From NCBI GenBank assembly GCA_012845835.1, contig JABAKD010000028.1, positions 6,744,296 to 6,808,295 of the forward strand: DNA of 64,000 nt, given 5' to 3'. Below the pieces are notes generated by a model, which was given only the letters and a program-made list of their open reading frames with translations, did no database searches and had not been told where the DNA came from. Source of the DNA: Undaria pinnatifida. Its lineage: Eukaryota; Sar; Phaeophyceae; Laminariales; Alariaceae. Below are positions 45,301 to 55,791 of this stretch, piece after piece; positions within the stretch are counted from its first letter, which is position 1, and every line of letters starts with the position of its first letter. Position numbers and translations under genes: made by a program.

Positions 45301-48016
45301 GAGCACGTCGGGTTTTCACCAACCAGGTAGACATTGCTGGCACCGAGCGCGAAGCGCCGTGAGGTGTTTGGCGAGTCGCATGAAGGGTGAGTTGCATCCT
45401 TCCGAGAACCGCTCGTAAGATGGACTTTGGCGCCTTGGGCCTGCTTTCTCGCTTGTGGATGGCAGCGCCAATGAGCTACTTTGTTTTCTGGTGTGGCCAC
45501 TCCAGAGACAACAATGGGTATTACTATGTAACTGCCTCGTGGGTGCTTTACCATATTTACACTGCGTGATGCGATCCTTCCCCTTGTGCGGAGTTAGGGT
45601 TCTCCACCACGTACAACATGATCTAACTCGATCACCATCATGGTGACCGCCAAAAACAAAAAACAAAAAAACGGTACCCTGGTCGTCTAGCTCACGCAGT
45701 GATTGGCATGTTTTACAGCGTTGTTGCCAACCAACGCCAACTCCAATATACATATAATATGTTTTACAGCGTCGGTGCCAACCTAGGTCAACTATTATAT
45801 ATATATTTAGTTGGGGGGTTGCTCATTGTCATGCATGCTATATTGTTTTGACTATGGGTGGGGGTGGAGTTGAGTGGGATGGGGTGGGGTGAGGTTTGGT
45901 GTGGTGTGGTCTGGTGTGGTGTGGTGCGTACTGCGAAAATTTCCCCAGACAACGGCGAAAACATGTGTTTTTGTTACATTCTACCTACCTTGGAAATAAT
46001 GAAACTCTATCGCCAAGCGTGTGGGGTGGGGTACGTAGTGAGAAATAACCAAAAACCGGCCATAACTTGTATTTTGTTTTCATGTCTACCTTCCTTGAAA
46101 ATGTCAGCGCTCTATCAAAGCCAGGCACTCCCTAAACGGTGGCTCGCATTGCCGCCCCCCCCCTCCCCTCTTCGCCTCCCTCCCCGCTCCTTGCCCCCAT
46201 GCCCTTCGGTCGTGCAGGTGGCAACCAGCACAGACGTGTTCCTGTTTGACCTCGACGCTATCTGCGGCTACGGTGACAACGGCGACAGCAGGACAAGAGC
46301 TAACGCTACCGGTAGCGCCTACACCAACACTAACCGTAACGATGCTAGTAACAGTAGCAATGGCAATAGCAATAGCAGCAGCAGTAGCAGGCCTCCTTAC
46401 CGGCGAAAACCCCCGCCGCAGCAGCCGCGGCGGCCGCGCCACGACGAGCTCGCCCGATGCTTCGACAGCACGATCGGCGCCCTCTTCGCGTCCCCTCGCA
46501 TCGTCAAGCTCGGCTTCTCGTTCGACAATGACGCGGCCATGCTCCGCAAGACCTGGCCGCACGTCCGAGGATTCCGGCGAGTGGTGGCGGTGTTGGAGGT
46601 GGGGGAGCTAGGGGAGAGCGCGTTCGGGAAGACGACCCCGTCGCTATCGAGCACGTGTGAGGCGTGGCTGGGGAAGCCCCTGGATAAGACGGAGTGCGCA
46701 TCTAAGTGGAACTTGAGGTAATTTGTGGAAACACGGTACAGAGTGGGTACCCCGATTTTTATTAGCACCTAGTGACAAGCCGAAGGAGGCGTTCTTAAGT
46801 TCACATCGCTCATACCTGCGCTGGGAAACTTTATAGTGTTTGGTAGTAGACGGGGCACATGCTAAGGTAGGTAGAGATGCACTTTTTTTTATCCTGGGAG
46901 TTCCTCACATGAGGTAGCCCCCCCCCATTATACCCCCACTCCAACAGAAAAAAATCCCATCCGAGAAACCAAACCCTCGGCCCACGTGCATGCAAGAAAC
47001 TTTTTTTTGGCTAAACAAAACCTTTTTTTTTTTTCTCATGCGATTTGGTTGTTTAGGAGCCGCCACCATTCACCAATTTTTTTTGGCCCCGAAAAAACTG
47101 CGACCTCTGTCGATTGCACGCGTCGCGGGGTATGTCGATTTAGAGCTCTTGTGCTGGGATGCGCTTGATCCTGTTGGGACCGTATGTATTGACCAAAAGA
47201 ATTCGACGATATTGCGATATTTTGAAGCGTCTCTACTGGCCGGTAAGCATGAGCAAGCAGCAGTACTCGAGTAGGATCATGCTGCGCGGGCCCGTCCCGT
47301 AAGAGGCTTTGCTGTTGTTGTCGTTCGGACCTCCAAGTTTGTCGTCGCCAACTGGCAGTGGCCGATGATTCCGTAGTCGTCAGTTTTCGTCGTGAAGTTT
47401 TCCCTCTGAAGCCTGAAAGGGGTTAAATCGGGGCATCCACTGTATTAAAGGTGGCGTTCTCTGTAACGGCGGGCTCTTGGTGGTGGACCCGGACGAGGTT
47501 GTCCCCCCCCCCCGCCCTTCTCTGGCGCGGAAGTGATGAATTCGGTCGAAGCTGTCATCCGATATGCAAGAAAGTACGCGTGAGGGGTGGGAGTCCGCGT
47601 CACAAATTGGTTTCTTAGCAGAATGCAGCCCACCCCTTCATGCGACTCGCCGAGCACCTCACGGCGCTTCGCGCTTGGTGCACGCGATGTCTTGCCCGGT
47701 CGATGAAAACCCCCCGACGTGCTCCGTCGCGGCGTTTTAGTGACGGGAGGGTCTATTATAATACGCATGAAACGAGTGTACCCTCCCCACTTTTTACGAA
47801 AAAGTCCTCCTTAGCTTCAGTTTTTGCTTGTTCTCTATGCCGCGCTGTCGAGAGGTTAATCCGTCACGTTTGTGTGCTGTTTTCGGTTTCGTGTAATGAA
47901 CGGCAGACCGTTGACGGTGGACCAGGTGAGGTACGCGGCGTTGGACGCCCACTGCCTCGTCGGCATTTTCGAGGAGATGCTGCTCGAGAGGCGCGGGGAG
48001 CAGCTGCCGGAAGCAG
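40045..48016 (+). CDS. Mut-7/EXD3-like DEDDy 3'-5' exonuclease
   Basis: Eight exons join in phase: 40045-40224, 41913-42272, 42771-42992, 43599-43799, 44205-44330, 44823-45140, 46218-46717, 47907-48016. The first seven junction sequences include donors GTAACT, GTGAGT and GTAATT; the last donor shown is GTAAGA. The N-terminal ~460 residues are helical. The nuclease domain shows Exo I (GLDVES, paired D and E), then VATSTDVFLFDLDAIC, Exo II (KLGFSFDNDAAMLRK) and, across the exon 7/8 junction, SKWNLR-PLTVDQVRYAALDAH, which is Exo III of the DEDDy type (Y-x3-D). Family members trim RNA or DNA 3' ends; C. elegans MUT-7 acts in RNA silencing. A ~58-residue Asn/Ser/Arg/Pro-rich insert separates the Exo I strand from Exo II. 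At least one more exon must follow because exon 8 ends in phase 1. A candidate is 49169-49218, with weak support. Confidence 0.9.
40989..41746 (+). mobile_element. CGACTG-type non-autonomous DNA transposon, full copy
   Basis: About 758 bp inside intron 1 of the exonuclease gene. The left end TAAGGCCATTTGTTACACAG and the complement of the right end (GACTGTGTAAGAAAAGACCT) form inverted termini, followed inside by CAGTCGAAAA-type repeats at both ends. There is no protein-coding capacity of note. Flanking TA or AT could be the target site. The superfamily cannot be named from the sequence alone. Confidence 0.75.
42335..42377 (+). repeat. 43-bp uninterrupted poly-G tract
   Basis: Forty-three consecutive G bases, just inside intron 2 of the exonuclease gene, preceded by further G-rich sequence from 42300. 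It could form G-quadruplexes and is a likely sequencing or assembly trouble spot. Confidence 0.9.
42955..43120 (+). repeat. 83-bp tandem duplication across an exon end
   Basis: Unit 1 (42955-43037) contains the last 38 bases of exon 3 of the exonuclease gene, its GTGGGG donor and the start of the intron. Unit 2 (43038-43120) repeats it with a few changes, so a second donor-like site lies 83 bp downstream. Only unit 1 joins the open frame. Confidence 0.8.
45230..45600 (-). mobile_element. C-tailed retroposon-like repeat, long copy in an intron
   Basis: Matches the 20.24 kb copy over about 370 bp (CCTCGCATCTCTACTATGCC, AGCGCGAAGCGCCGTGAGGT, TTCTGGTGTGGCCACTCCAG), with the G-rich end at about 45215-45235, in the intron between exons 44823-45140 and 46218-46717. 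Confidence 0.65.
47600..47785 (+). mobile_element. C-tailed retroposon-like repeat, copy in the last intron
   Basis: Tail-forward orientation: CACCTCACGGCGCTTCGCGC, GACGTGCTCCGTCGC, GAGGGTCTATTATAATACGC and GAGTGTACCCTCCCC. It lies just upstream of the exon at 47907. A decayed family 2 MITE (to GTCGATTGCACGCGTCG) lies at about 46865-47128. Confidence 0.55.
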
Positions 48017-48019
48017 GTA

Positions 48020-48630
48020 AGATGGTTGGTTGGTTGGTTGGTTGGTTGGTTGGTTGGATGGGTGGAGAGGGCGTTGTTTGGATGCTTGGTCGGTTAGGTG
48101 ATTGGTTGGTTGGTTGACCAGTTGGTTGGTTGACCAGTTGGTTGGTTGACCAGTTGGTTGGTTGACCAGTTGGTTGGTGTGTTCGTGAGTTGGTTGATGG
48201 GTTGGGCGGTTCGTTAGTTGTTGGGGTGGTTGGTGAATTGGTAGTTGGTTCGTGAGTTGGTAAAGGCGTCCTACATTGTATTGCGTTTTTCACCATGGAT
48301 GAAACTAACCCTAACCCTAACACTAACCCATACGAAATAATCCGATGACTGCCCCCTAGTGACGTCACCGGGGTGAAATGGTTGAAAATATCACAATAAT
48401 GTGTACTGGTTGGTTGGTTAGTTGGTTGTTGAATAGGTTGATGATGTGGTTGGTTGAATGGCTGACTGGTTGTTAATTGTGTTTGTTGATCGGTCGATCG
48501 GCTGGTTGGTCGTTGGGTTGGTTGGATGTAGGTTGGTGAGTTGGTCGGTGTATTGGTTGAATAATCAGTAGGTTTGTTCGTTCGTGGGTTGGTTGATGGA
48601 TTGTTTGTTTGTTTGGTTGATTTGATTGGT
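48020..48630 (+). repeat. (TTGG)n-type minisatellite
   Basis: GGTTGGTTGGTTGG blocks, with a (GGTTGACCAGTT)n segment at about 48107-48172 and a short AACCCTAACCCTAACACTAA telomere-like piece at about 48306-48330. It directly follows the donor of the last recognised exonuclease exon. C-rich tracts fill 48690-48960. Confidence 0.75.
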
Positions 48631-49218
48631 TGATAGCCGCTTCTTTTTGATAATTCTGTCTCTCCATCTCTTCCCGCTTTTCGTTTTCTCCACGCCCCCC
48701 CCCCCCCCCCCCTCCTGAACAGACCTCCGCGTTCTCGCTCTGATTAACCCCATCCCACGCCCTCCGCCTCCCCCCTCTCGCCCTCCCCCCCGCTCTCGTT
48801 CTTCCCCCCTCCTTCCCTCCCCACTCTCCCCCCCCCCCCTCCCTCCCCGCTCCTCCTCCTTCCCCCCCCCGCCCCCCTCCTTCCCACCTCCCCCCTCCCT
48901 CCCACCTCCCCCCTCCCCCCCCCCCGCCCCCTCGTCCCCCGCTTCCCTCTCTTCCTTACCCCCACCCGAATGTTGTGTGGTTGCGCTGCTCATGCCTTTG
49001 CTGCTGCTCGGGCTGTTTGTGCTTGCTCCTGCTGCTGCTGCTGCTGCTGCTGTTGCTCCCACCCTCCTGCTGCTGCTTGTACTCCTGCTGTTGTTGATGC
49101 TGCTGTTTCTCCGTTCCTTCTCCCCCTCCTGTCTCTTCTTGTGCTTCTTGCAACGTTCGCTTTAAGGTATCGCCTGCCGAGACCGGTGGTGGACCCAGCT
49201 GTTAGGACACTGCAGTGA

Positions 49219-50250
49219 TTGATTCATCCTTCTTCGGCCTCCTCTCTCCTCCCCCCCCCCCCCCCGCCTTTCTCCCGCCTACATATCATCGCACCACACC
49301 GCGGCTTTAGCCCCCAACCCCATACCAACCGCAGACATCACAAGACCAGCGGAAGACCTCAAAGGGGGGCGAATTTCGCCGCACACAAAGCTAGTCGATT
49401 TTTTGGGGGAAACTGCTTATTTTTTCCCCGTAGAATCCAAAAAAACTTCTTAATCCGTGTGGAACTGGGAATAAAAAACGCTGGGGCAAATAAAATCGGA
49501 TTTGTTTCTGGGACAGCAGTAGCAAAAAGAAAAAGGGTCTATTTCTATCGGAAAAAGAAGAAAAACACCTTTTTTTTTTTACAGCCACTGCGGGAGCAAA
49601 CGTCGTCGTATCTTACGCGGCTGCAGCCAATTGCCAACCCTGCAGAAAAGCGTCGGCCTTGGGTTTGGTGGAGAAGGCGCGGGATTTTTCCGGCGAATTT
49701 TTTTGGCGTGTGTTTGTAGGCGATTCTTGTGTTTTGTGGCGGGCGTTTCGGCGGAGAAGGTTTAGACGCCGAGATTTTTTTTTTTTTTTCTGCTCGTCTT
49801 TTTTTTCCGTCTTTATTTTTTCTTGGTGCAGTCTGTGTCGTAATCGCACGTTGTTGTTTTCCTATGAATACCTATTGTACCTGGTATTTCGGGGTTTTGT
49901 ATTTTGCAAGTCGATTGCGCTGCGGTGTTTATCGTAGAACGCCGGGATTCTGCTGCCTTTGCTTCCCAACTGGCACGTAGAAGGTCCAGGGAGTGTTGGT
50001 GATCCCGCCAGGAAGGAGATGAGCAAGAGGGGGGAAGAGGAGAAGGAGGAGGAAGGGAGCACCATATTTATTTGCGTTGTTCGGTTCGCAAGGGGGTTCC
50101 AGATGTGCTGCCGGCTTTCTTGTGCTGGGAGTCGAAGGTCAGAAGGGTGTGGCCTGCACGTCGTGGGGGCATAACAAAGTTTATTTGTGGCGTATTTGAT
50201 GCGATTCGGGGGACACCGTCAAGACAATGTTCCGTTTGCCCGTCTGATTT
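49219..50250. other. Intergenic stretch, no gene recognised
   Basis: Poly-C at about 49249-49265, then T- and A-rich sequence. It probably holds the 3' end of the exonuclease gene, but no poly-A signal can be singled out. Confidence 0.4.
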
Positions 50251-50559
50251 GTCAAGCCAACGCGTGCTACGCGGTACGATAGAGGTCTTAACGGTATACC
50301 GTTTTCTGGCTTAACCGTTTCCAGAATGACGCCGCGGCTTCTGAAGAGCGAAGAGCTGCTGTTTGTTTTTTCGGGACCAAGGATGCGTGAGGGGGGGGCT
50401 GTACGCCCCGTCTTCACCATGAATGGGTTTTCATCACTCGCACGAGTGAGGTGACTCTGAACCTCACCAACGAAAGCACTTCAGGCGATGTGCTTGGCGG
50501 CAGCGTAGCTGACCGTTCCATTTCGGATCGATGTCGCAAAGATAAAGCAGCACCAAAGT

Positions 50560-50652
50560 TTAACGCCTTTTACAACTGGAAACCCTTTTTGGGGGGACGA
50601 GATTACTTGAAGTTAGTATAGGGAGGGATTTTGGGGGCTCTAAAGGGGTTAA
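50560..50652 (+). mobile_element. TTAA mini-MITE, best-preserved copy
   Basis: Flanked by TTAA on both sides (50560-50563 and 50649-50652). Ends CGCCTTTTACAACTGGAAAC and GGGGGCTCTAAAGGGG, with core TTACTTGAAGTTAGTATAGG. TTAA target duplication is characteristic of piggyBac-type transposition. Confidence 0.75.
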
Positions 50653-51102
50653 GACCGCATTGGAACAGGGGGGGTCACTCCCGCGAAAGTGACCCCCGAG
50701 CCGCCGCCAAAACGGCGTCTCAGAAGTGACCTCCCGGCACGGCAAGCTTGGCCACTTGCAATATATTGAGCAGTAGATCCCATTTGCAATTTTAACGTGT
50801 AATTTCATCGGTAGGCTCTCGAAAAGCCATGTATTGGGGTTGTTCTTGTGGGGTGCGCAAGCGTGCAACGGCGACACAGTGACAAAAAACAAAAACGTTG
50901 TGGCCGAAACATTTTGGACCGACGGATCCCGGGCAACCCCCCCCATGCCCCCCCCCCCGCCCTTTCGAGGGACTATCCAGCATATATCATCGTGGTCGGG
51001 AATCCCCCAGTAGTGCTCATCATAGAGCAATGATTTTCGTTGTTGTGTACCAGGGGGTGGGGTACTGTACCTTCGCGAAGGGATACTTTTTGCCCGTTAG
51101 AT

Positions 51103-51387
51103 GACGCGTGCTACGATAGTAGAGGTGCACCACTTTTCTATGAGGTCCCTCACTTTCGGAGCTCAAGACATGTCCTTCTTAAGCCTTGGAAAAACTGATT
51201 TCTCAAGGGAAAAAAAAAAACTGCTAGTAGAAGACCGGAATGAAAAATCCCATGGCCTAGGTATACAACGAGAATCATGAAAAAAGAAAGAGGCATATTT
51301 CCGACGAGTTTGAGGTAAGGAACCCCGTCGTTCAGTCACCATTTCAGACGCAAAGTGCTAGGTGCCTCTTTCCTAGCACGCGCGTCA
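51103..51387 (-). mobile_element. MITE family 2, full reverse copy
   Basis: Starts GACGCGTGCTACGATAGTAG and ends TTCCTAGCACGCGCGTC. The interior is the family sequence in reverse (AGACATGTCCTTCTTAAGCC, CCATGGCCTAGGTA, CCCCGTCGTTCAG). A partial copy lies at about 50255-50350. Confidence 0.75.
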
Positions 51388-51474
51388 GATGCCGAGCGAG
51401 GGCGTGTGGCATTGCTCACAAGAGTTAATAGCCCTTTTGTGACCCAGGCACTGCCTGTCTAGATAGGTGCTGCG

Positions 51475-52096
51475 GACGCGGGCTACGATAATAGAGGTGG
51501 CACTTTTCGCCTGAAATATTTTTTTCTGCATGACGGGGCTCCTTAACCCAAAATCGTCAAAATAGGCCATTTTTGAGGTTCATTCTACGGTAGCCCGCCC
51601 AACATTTCTTCAACGAAATCGCCGGTTTCGAAAAACCAGCTCTCGGCCGTATCTTCTGAAATACGGTTCGGCCCTTGCCCCCCCGACGTCATTGTTCGAT
51701 AGTCCTTTGAGCAACCAAGAAAATACATGGAAGTTTTCACATCATCCTTCCTCGTGTCGAGCAGGCCATGAAACTTTCGTTAAAAGAAAATCGCTGGTTT
51801 TCGGGGGGGCTATCGTAGAATCAGTATTTTCGGGGGCGTGGTTCTTGTTTGTGTACCTAGGCCCCACACGTGGCATTTTTTTTTCTCCGGTCGGTACGTA
51901 GCAGTTTTGATTTTCCTCCGAATCAGGTTTTGGGAGAGGTCTTGACCCCTTTAGAGCCCCCGAACCCCTCCCTATACTAAATCCAAGTAATGTTGTCCCC
52001 AAAAACGGGTTTCCAGTTGTAAAGGGGTTAAGCTCTCCCAAATTGAGGGGTAGTATTGAGAAAAAAAGTGGTGCACCTCTATCGTAACACGTGTCT
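51475..52096 (+). mobile_element. MITE family 2 carrying two nested elements
   Basis: The outer family 2 element begins GGACGCGGGCTACGATAATA and ends CACCTCTATCGTAACACGTG. Nested inside are a family 1 MITE (about 51577-51825, reverse, TTCTACGGTAGCCC to GGGCTATCGTAGAATC) and a TTAA mini-MITE (51946-52027) flanked by TTGA and TTAA. Confidence 0.8.
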
Positions 52097-52370
52097 GCGG
52101 TGGTGGAGGGTGCGCCAGTTTGTTTCTGAGCCTCCTAACCACTTGAGAGCTCTATCCCCCGCGCCCCCCCCCCCCAAATATGTATATTAAATATGTATTG
52201 GAGGGAAAAAAAATGAAAAGCGAAACTCGATAACGAAATCCCACATGGCCTGACGTAGGTAACAACACAAGCGAAAAAAGCATGTTGAGGGACACACAAG
52301 AATGGAGAATTCGATTCGCGGACGAAACACCAGTTTCTGTTTTACCAAAAAAAAAAGTTTTTTCAAGGGG

Positions 52371-52643
52371 TGACTGATTCTACGATAGCGCCCCCCCCCA
52401 AAGAAAAACTGCGATTTTCTTTAACGAACGTTTCGTGGCGGCTCGATACGAGGAAGGATGCTATGAAAAGTATGAATGTAATTTCACATATTTTCTTGTT
52501 CGCGAAGGGCTATCGACCGATGACGTCGGGGTGGCAAAGGGCACCGTATTTCAGGAGATACGGCCGAGGGCTGGTTTCAAAACCGGCGATTTCGTGTTAA
52601 AGAAAAGTTGGGGGGGGGGGGCTTCACCATAGAATGACTCGGG
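52371..52643 (+). mobile_element. MITE family 1, full copy
   Basis: Left terminus TGACTGATTCTACGATAGCG, C-run, then AACGAACGTTTCGTGGCGGC, GATGACGTCGGGGTGGCAAA, GGTTTCAAAACCGGCGATTT, a G-run and right terminus CCATAGAATGACTCGGG. A further decayed family 2 fragment precedes it (52100-52360). Confidence 0.75.
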
Positions 52644-53154
52644 TTTTGTTTAGAGCTCCTCAAAAGTGAAAAGGAACGCCTTAAGACAAAAAAAAATTGT
52701 GCACCTTCACCGTGCGAGCCAATTTGTGCTTTCGACAGCCCCGAAGGAGTTCAGTGAGTGGCGCCCTTCGCATGTTGCACAGTAACAGCGGCACCAGCTA
52801 CGTAGCCCCGGAGGAGTTGAATGACGCCCTTTGCATGTTGCACAGAACAGTGGCACCAGCTACGTACATTATAGCAGTGTAGAAGCTCATACCAGAGGCA
52901 GGCACGCACTTTCGAACGTTTTCGTCAGTTCCATTCATTATATCAATAAATACGGCAACAGCGACAACGACGACACCTACCCAATAAACCGAATCACACC
53001 ACACGCCGCAAAACAAGAAAGACAACAGAAAGACTCTGAAACGAGACGAAAACCCCCCGCCCCCTGCCCTGATACCGACAACAAAAACACCTTCAGGTTC
53101 GTGATGGCCACCAGCCGATTCTAACCAGGTCAATGCCCGAGGCAGGGGGGAGGG

Positions 53155-53284
53155 GCAGGGAAGGGGGTACTCATACCATGCACGGTCCGAGTCCTTGGGA
53201 TCGGGACCATCGACCCTAGCATGCTTACCATGCTGGGACGGAGCACGTCGGGTTTTCTCCACCGGGCAGAGGAAGGCGGGGGGC

Positions 53285-53315
<31 letters not shown>

Positions 53316-53453
53316 AACAAGGGTAGGCACGCATACACACACCAACATGATTGTTCCACCGGTACGCATAATCCAACCCGCAAACCGAAACTTCCACGAT
53401 GTCTTACCAAGGACATCACCAAAGTACATTTTGACACTAGTCCTGGCGAGCGA

Positions 53454-53489
<36 letters not shown>

Positions 53490-53490
53490 C
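53155..53490 (+). mobile_element. C-tailed retroposon-like copy with poly-G and poly-C tracts
   Basis: About 53160-53272 matches the family (GTACTCATACCATGCACGGT, ATCGACCCTAGCATGC, GGACGGAGCACGTCGGGTTT). Poly-G follows at about 53288-53314, and a separate poly-C run of about 34 bases lies at 53455-53488. Two more short family fragments lie at about 54005-54065 (plus) and 54915-55025 (minus). Confidence 0.55.
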
Positions 53491-55790
53491 GCGTCTCCGC
53501 CCCTCCCTCCCTTACCCTAGATGCGTACCAGGTACTAACATACAAATATGCTATTATAAGAGACCGGTTTATTTGGGCGCGTCAAGGTCTAATTTGACAT
53601 TAATATACTAGTTTTAGAGTAGGAGAGCGGTCAGTCACGGGGTCAAACCGCTGCCTCCCGGGATATTCGCTTGGTCGGGGCGCGTCAAGACCTCTTTGGG
53701 CCTCAACATACTAGTTTACGCGTAGGAGGGCCGTCAGTCAAGGTGTCAAACCGCGGTCTCCAGTCATACCAGGTAACATTTTATTACATATAGTACGTCC
53801 TGTAGAAAACAAAATTAAATCTCCTCTTCCCACCCTCACCTAAATATGAAAACAAAAACAGGGAGACATGCAAAATCTCAAAACTCCGCCGGTTGTACCG
53901 GGGGGGGGTATCTACGTACCATCCCCGCCCGTCCACCACGGTCCCTACTAAGGTAACACGCCAGGGGGGGGGGGGGGGGGGGGGTCAGGGGGGGACAGTG
54001 TGCGTATAACCATGGTCATACATGGCCGTAGTCTGCCAGACCATAAACCCTTGCATACCTACAGTCGGGGTGGGGGATGGGGTGGGGGGGGATTCTGCCG
54101 CGAGCATTCGCGGTCTTTGTCACTACCTCTCTGCACACACGCCCCCTATCCTATTGAAAACCCGACGCCCTTTTCCCCCGCGAAACCACGAAAGTCGTGC
54201 ACAACAAAGGGCGAGACCGATGGCGACTAAAGCCTGGGATACGCTAGATTGTCGTACGAGTAGATATCCAAAGGGCCCCACAGATACGAAGCACGGGAGC
54301 GCCGCACAGACAATGCAAATAATAAGAGGAAGGAGCGGAGGCGGTATGCAAAGCAGCAGCAGCTGCAGCAGCGAAACAAACGCGAACGAAGACTTCAAAA
54401 GCAAACTTTAAAAGCAGAAGCAACTTACAACCCCCCCCAAAAAAAAACAAGAAGCAAAAGAAAAATTCAGACGCAGAAGCAAAACCCAGAAGCAAAACCA
54501 AAAACCAGCCGATCTGCGGCTGAGGCTCTTTGCTTCTTTCACAAAAAAAAGCAGAACGGTAAGACCCTAAGCAAAAGGGAGAAGGAGAACAGCCAAAAAA
54601 AATAAAAAGAAGAAATGAACAAAAGAAGAGCACGTGTCGCACCCGATCGATCCCCAGCGGAACTCTACGCTGCTTCCACACGAAGGATAGTAAGTATCGC
54701 AAGAAAATACAACAGCCACAGCCGGCTTAAATCTAGTACTTGGACCGTTTGCCCCCATGGCTCCTAACCCCGTCTCTCGCTCTCTCTCTCCCCCCCAACA
54801 AGTGGAGCAGGGCTCTCCTCTTGTCGGCAACAAAAATAAAAAACAATTTATCCATGTCTTAACTGCACCCGCACCCTCCCACCCACCCCTACCCCTAGCC
54901 CCCTGTCCCCGCCTCCCTGCCTGGTCGGTGAAACCCTGATGTGCTCCATCCCGGCATAGTAGGGATGCGAGGGTCTATGGTAATACGACTAAGGCTGTGC
55001 ATCAAATGAGTACCCCCTACCGCCCCCCCGCGCCCCCGCGCGATGGTCGCACGCACTACGGCCACGCATGATGTGATGATTACACCCGCCCCCTGCTCTC
55101 CTCCTTCACCCCAGCCGTTGGATCTCCAAATGGTGGTGTAGTTGTGGTGGCGGTGGTGGTGGTGTTGGTAGCAGCGGAAACATTAGTTGGGGCCCAACGG
55201 CGGCGGCGGTGACAGAGCAAGCGGCTAGCAGACAGCCGCAGCACTCATGCCCAGCTTTCGGCATTCCGAGGTTGCTATACGGTGCCACAAGGACGGGAAG
55301 GTGGACATAGCTATACACTCATGCCGGCGTTGTTGTGAGCAGTGAAAAAGTGTCAACATATATCCCGGGAACGGGTAGAGGTAGCAGTAGCGGTAGTATC
55401 AGTGGCGATAGCGGTAGCAGTGGCGGTAGATATAGCAGCGGTGGAAGCAGGTCAGCCAATGGAAGAGGCTGGGGCTCAATGGCGGCGGCGGCGGTGGCGT
55501 CGGTGATAGCGCTAGCTTTTAGCCGTTTGCCGCAGCTCTAGCAGTCAGTGGCAGCTCTAGCAGTCAGCGGCAGCTCTAGCAGTCAGCGGAAGACCTAGTG
55601 GTAGCAGTGGTGGTGGCGGCGGCAGTGGTGGAACCAAATCGGTTACGTTGAGAGGAGCCATCACTGCCAAGCCGCGGCAGCAGCGGCGGTGGTAGCACTA
55701 GCAGCCAGCGCTAGCACTAGCGGTATCGCTATCGCTAGCACTAGCGGTAACCGGTAGCAGTGGCGGTAGTATTGGCAGCGGTGATACAAA
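53491..55790. other. Intergenic stretch with simple repeats
   Basis: An ~120-bp imperfect duplication near 53565-53760 (CATTAATATACTAGTTT-G-GTAGGAG and CTCAACATACTAGTTTACGC). A GGTAGCAGT-rich minisatellite at about 55375-55780 includes three 19-bp units CAGCTCTAGCAGTCAG-GG near 55533-55590. The last part probably includes the 3' untranslated region of the coiled-coil gene. No gene recognised. Confidence 0.5.
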
Positions 55791-55791
55791 A

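Noticed and set aside
48306-48330. Telomere-like AACCCTAACCCTAACACTAA piece, and a CCCTAA-like run near 12370
   Set aside because: Two or three imperfect repeats within unique DNA; too short for a telomere or a firm interstitial telomeric site.
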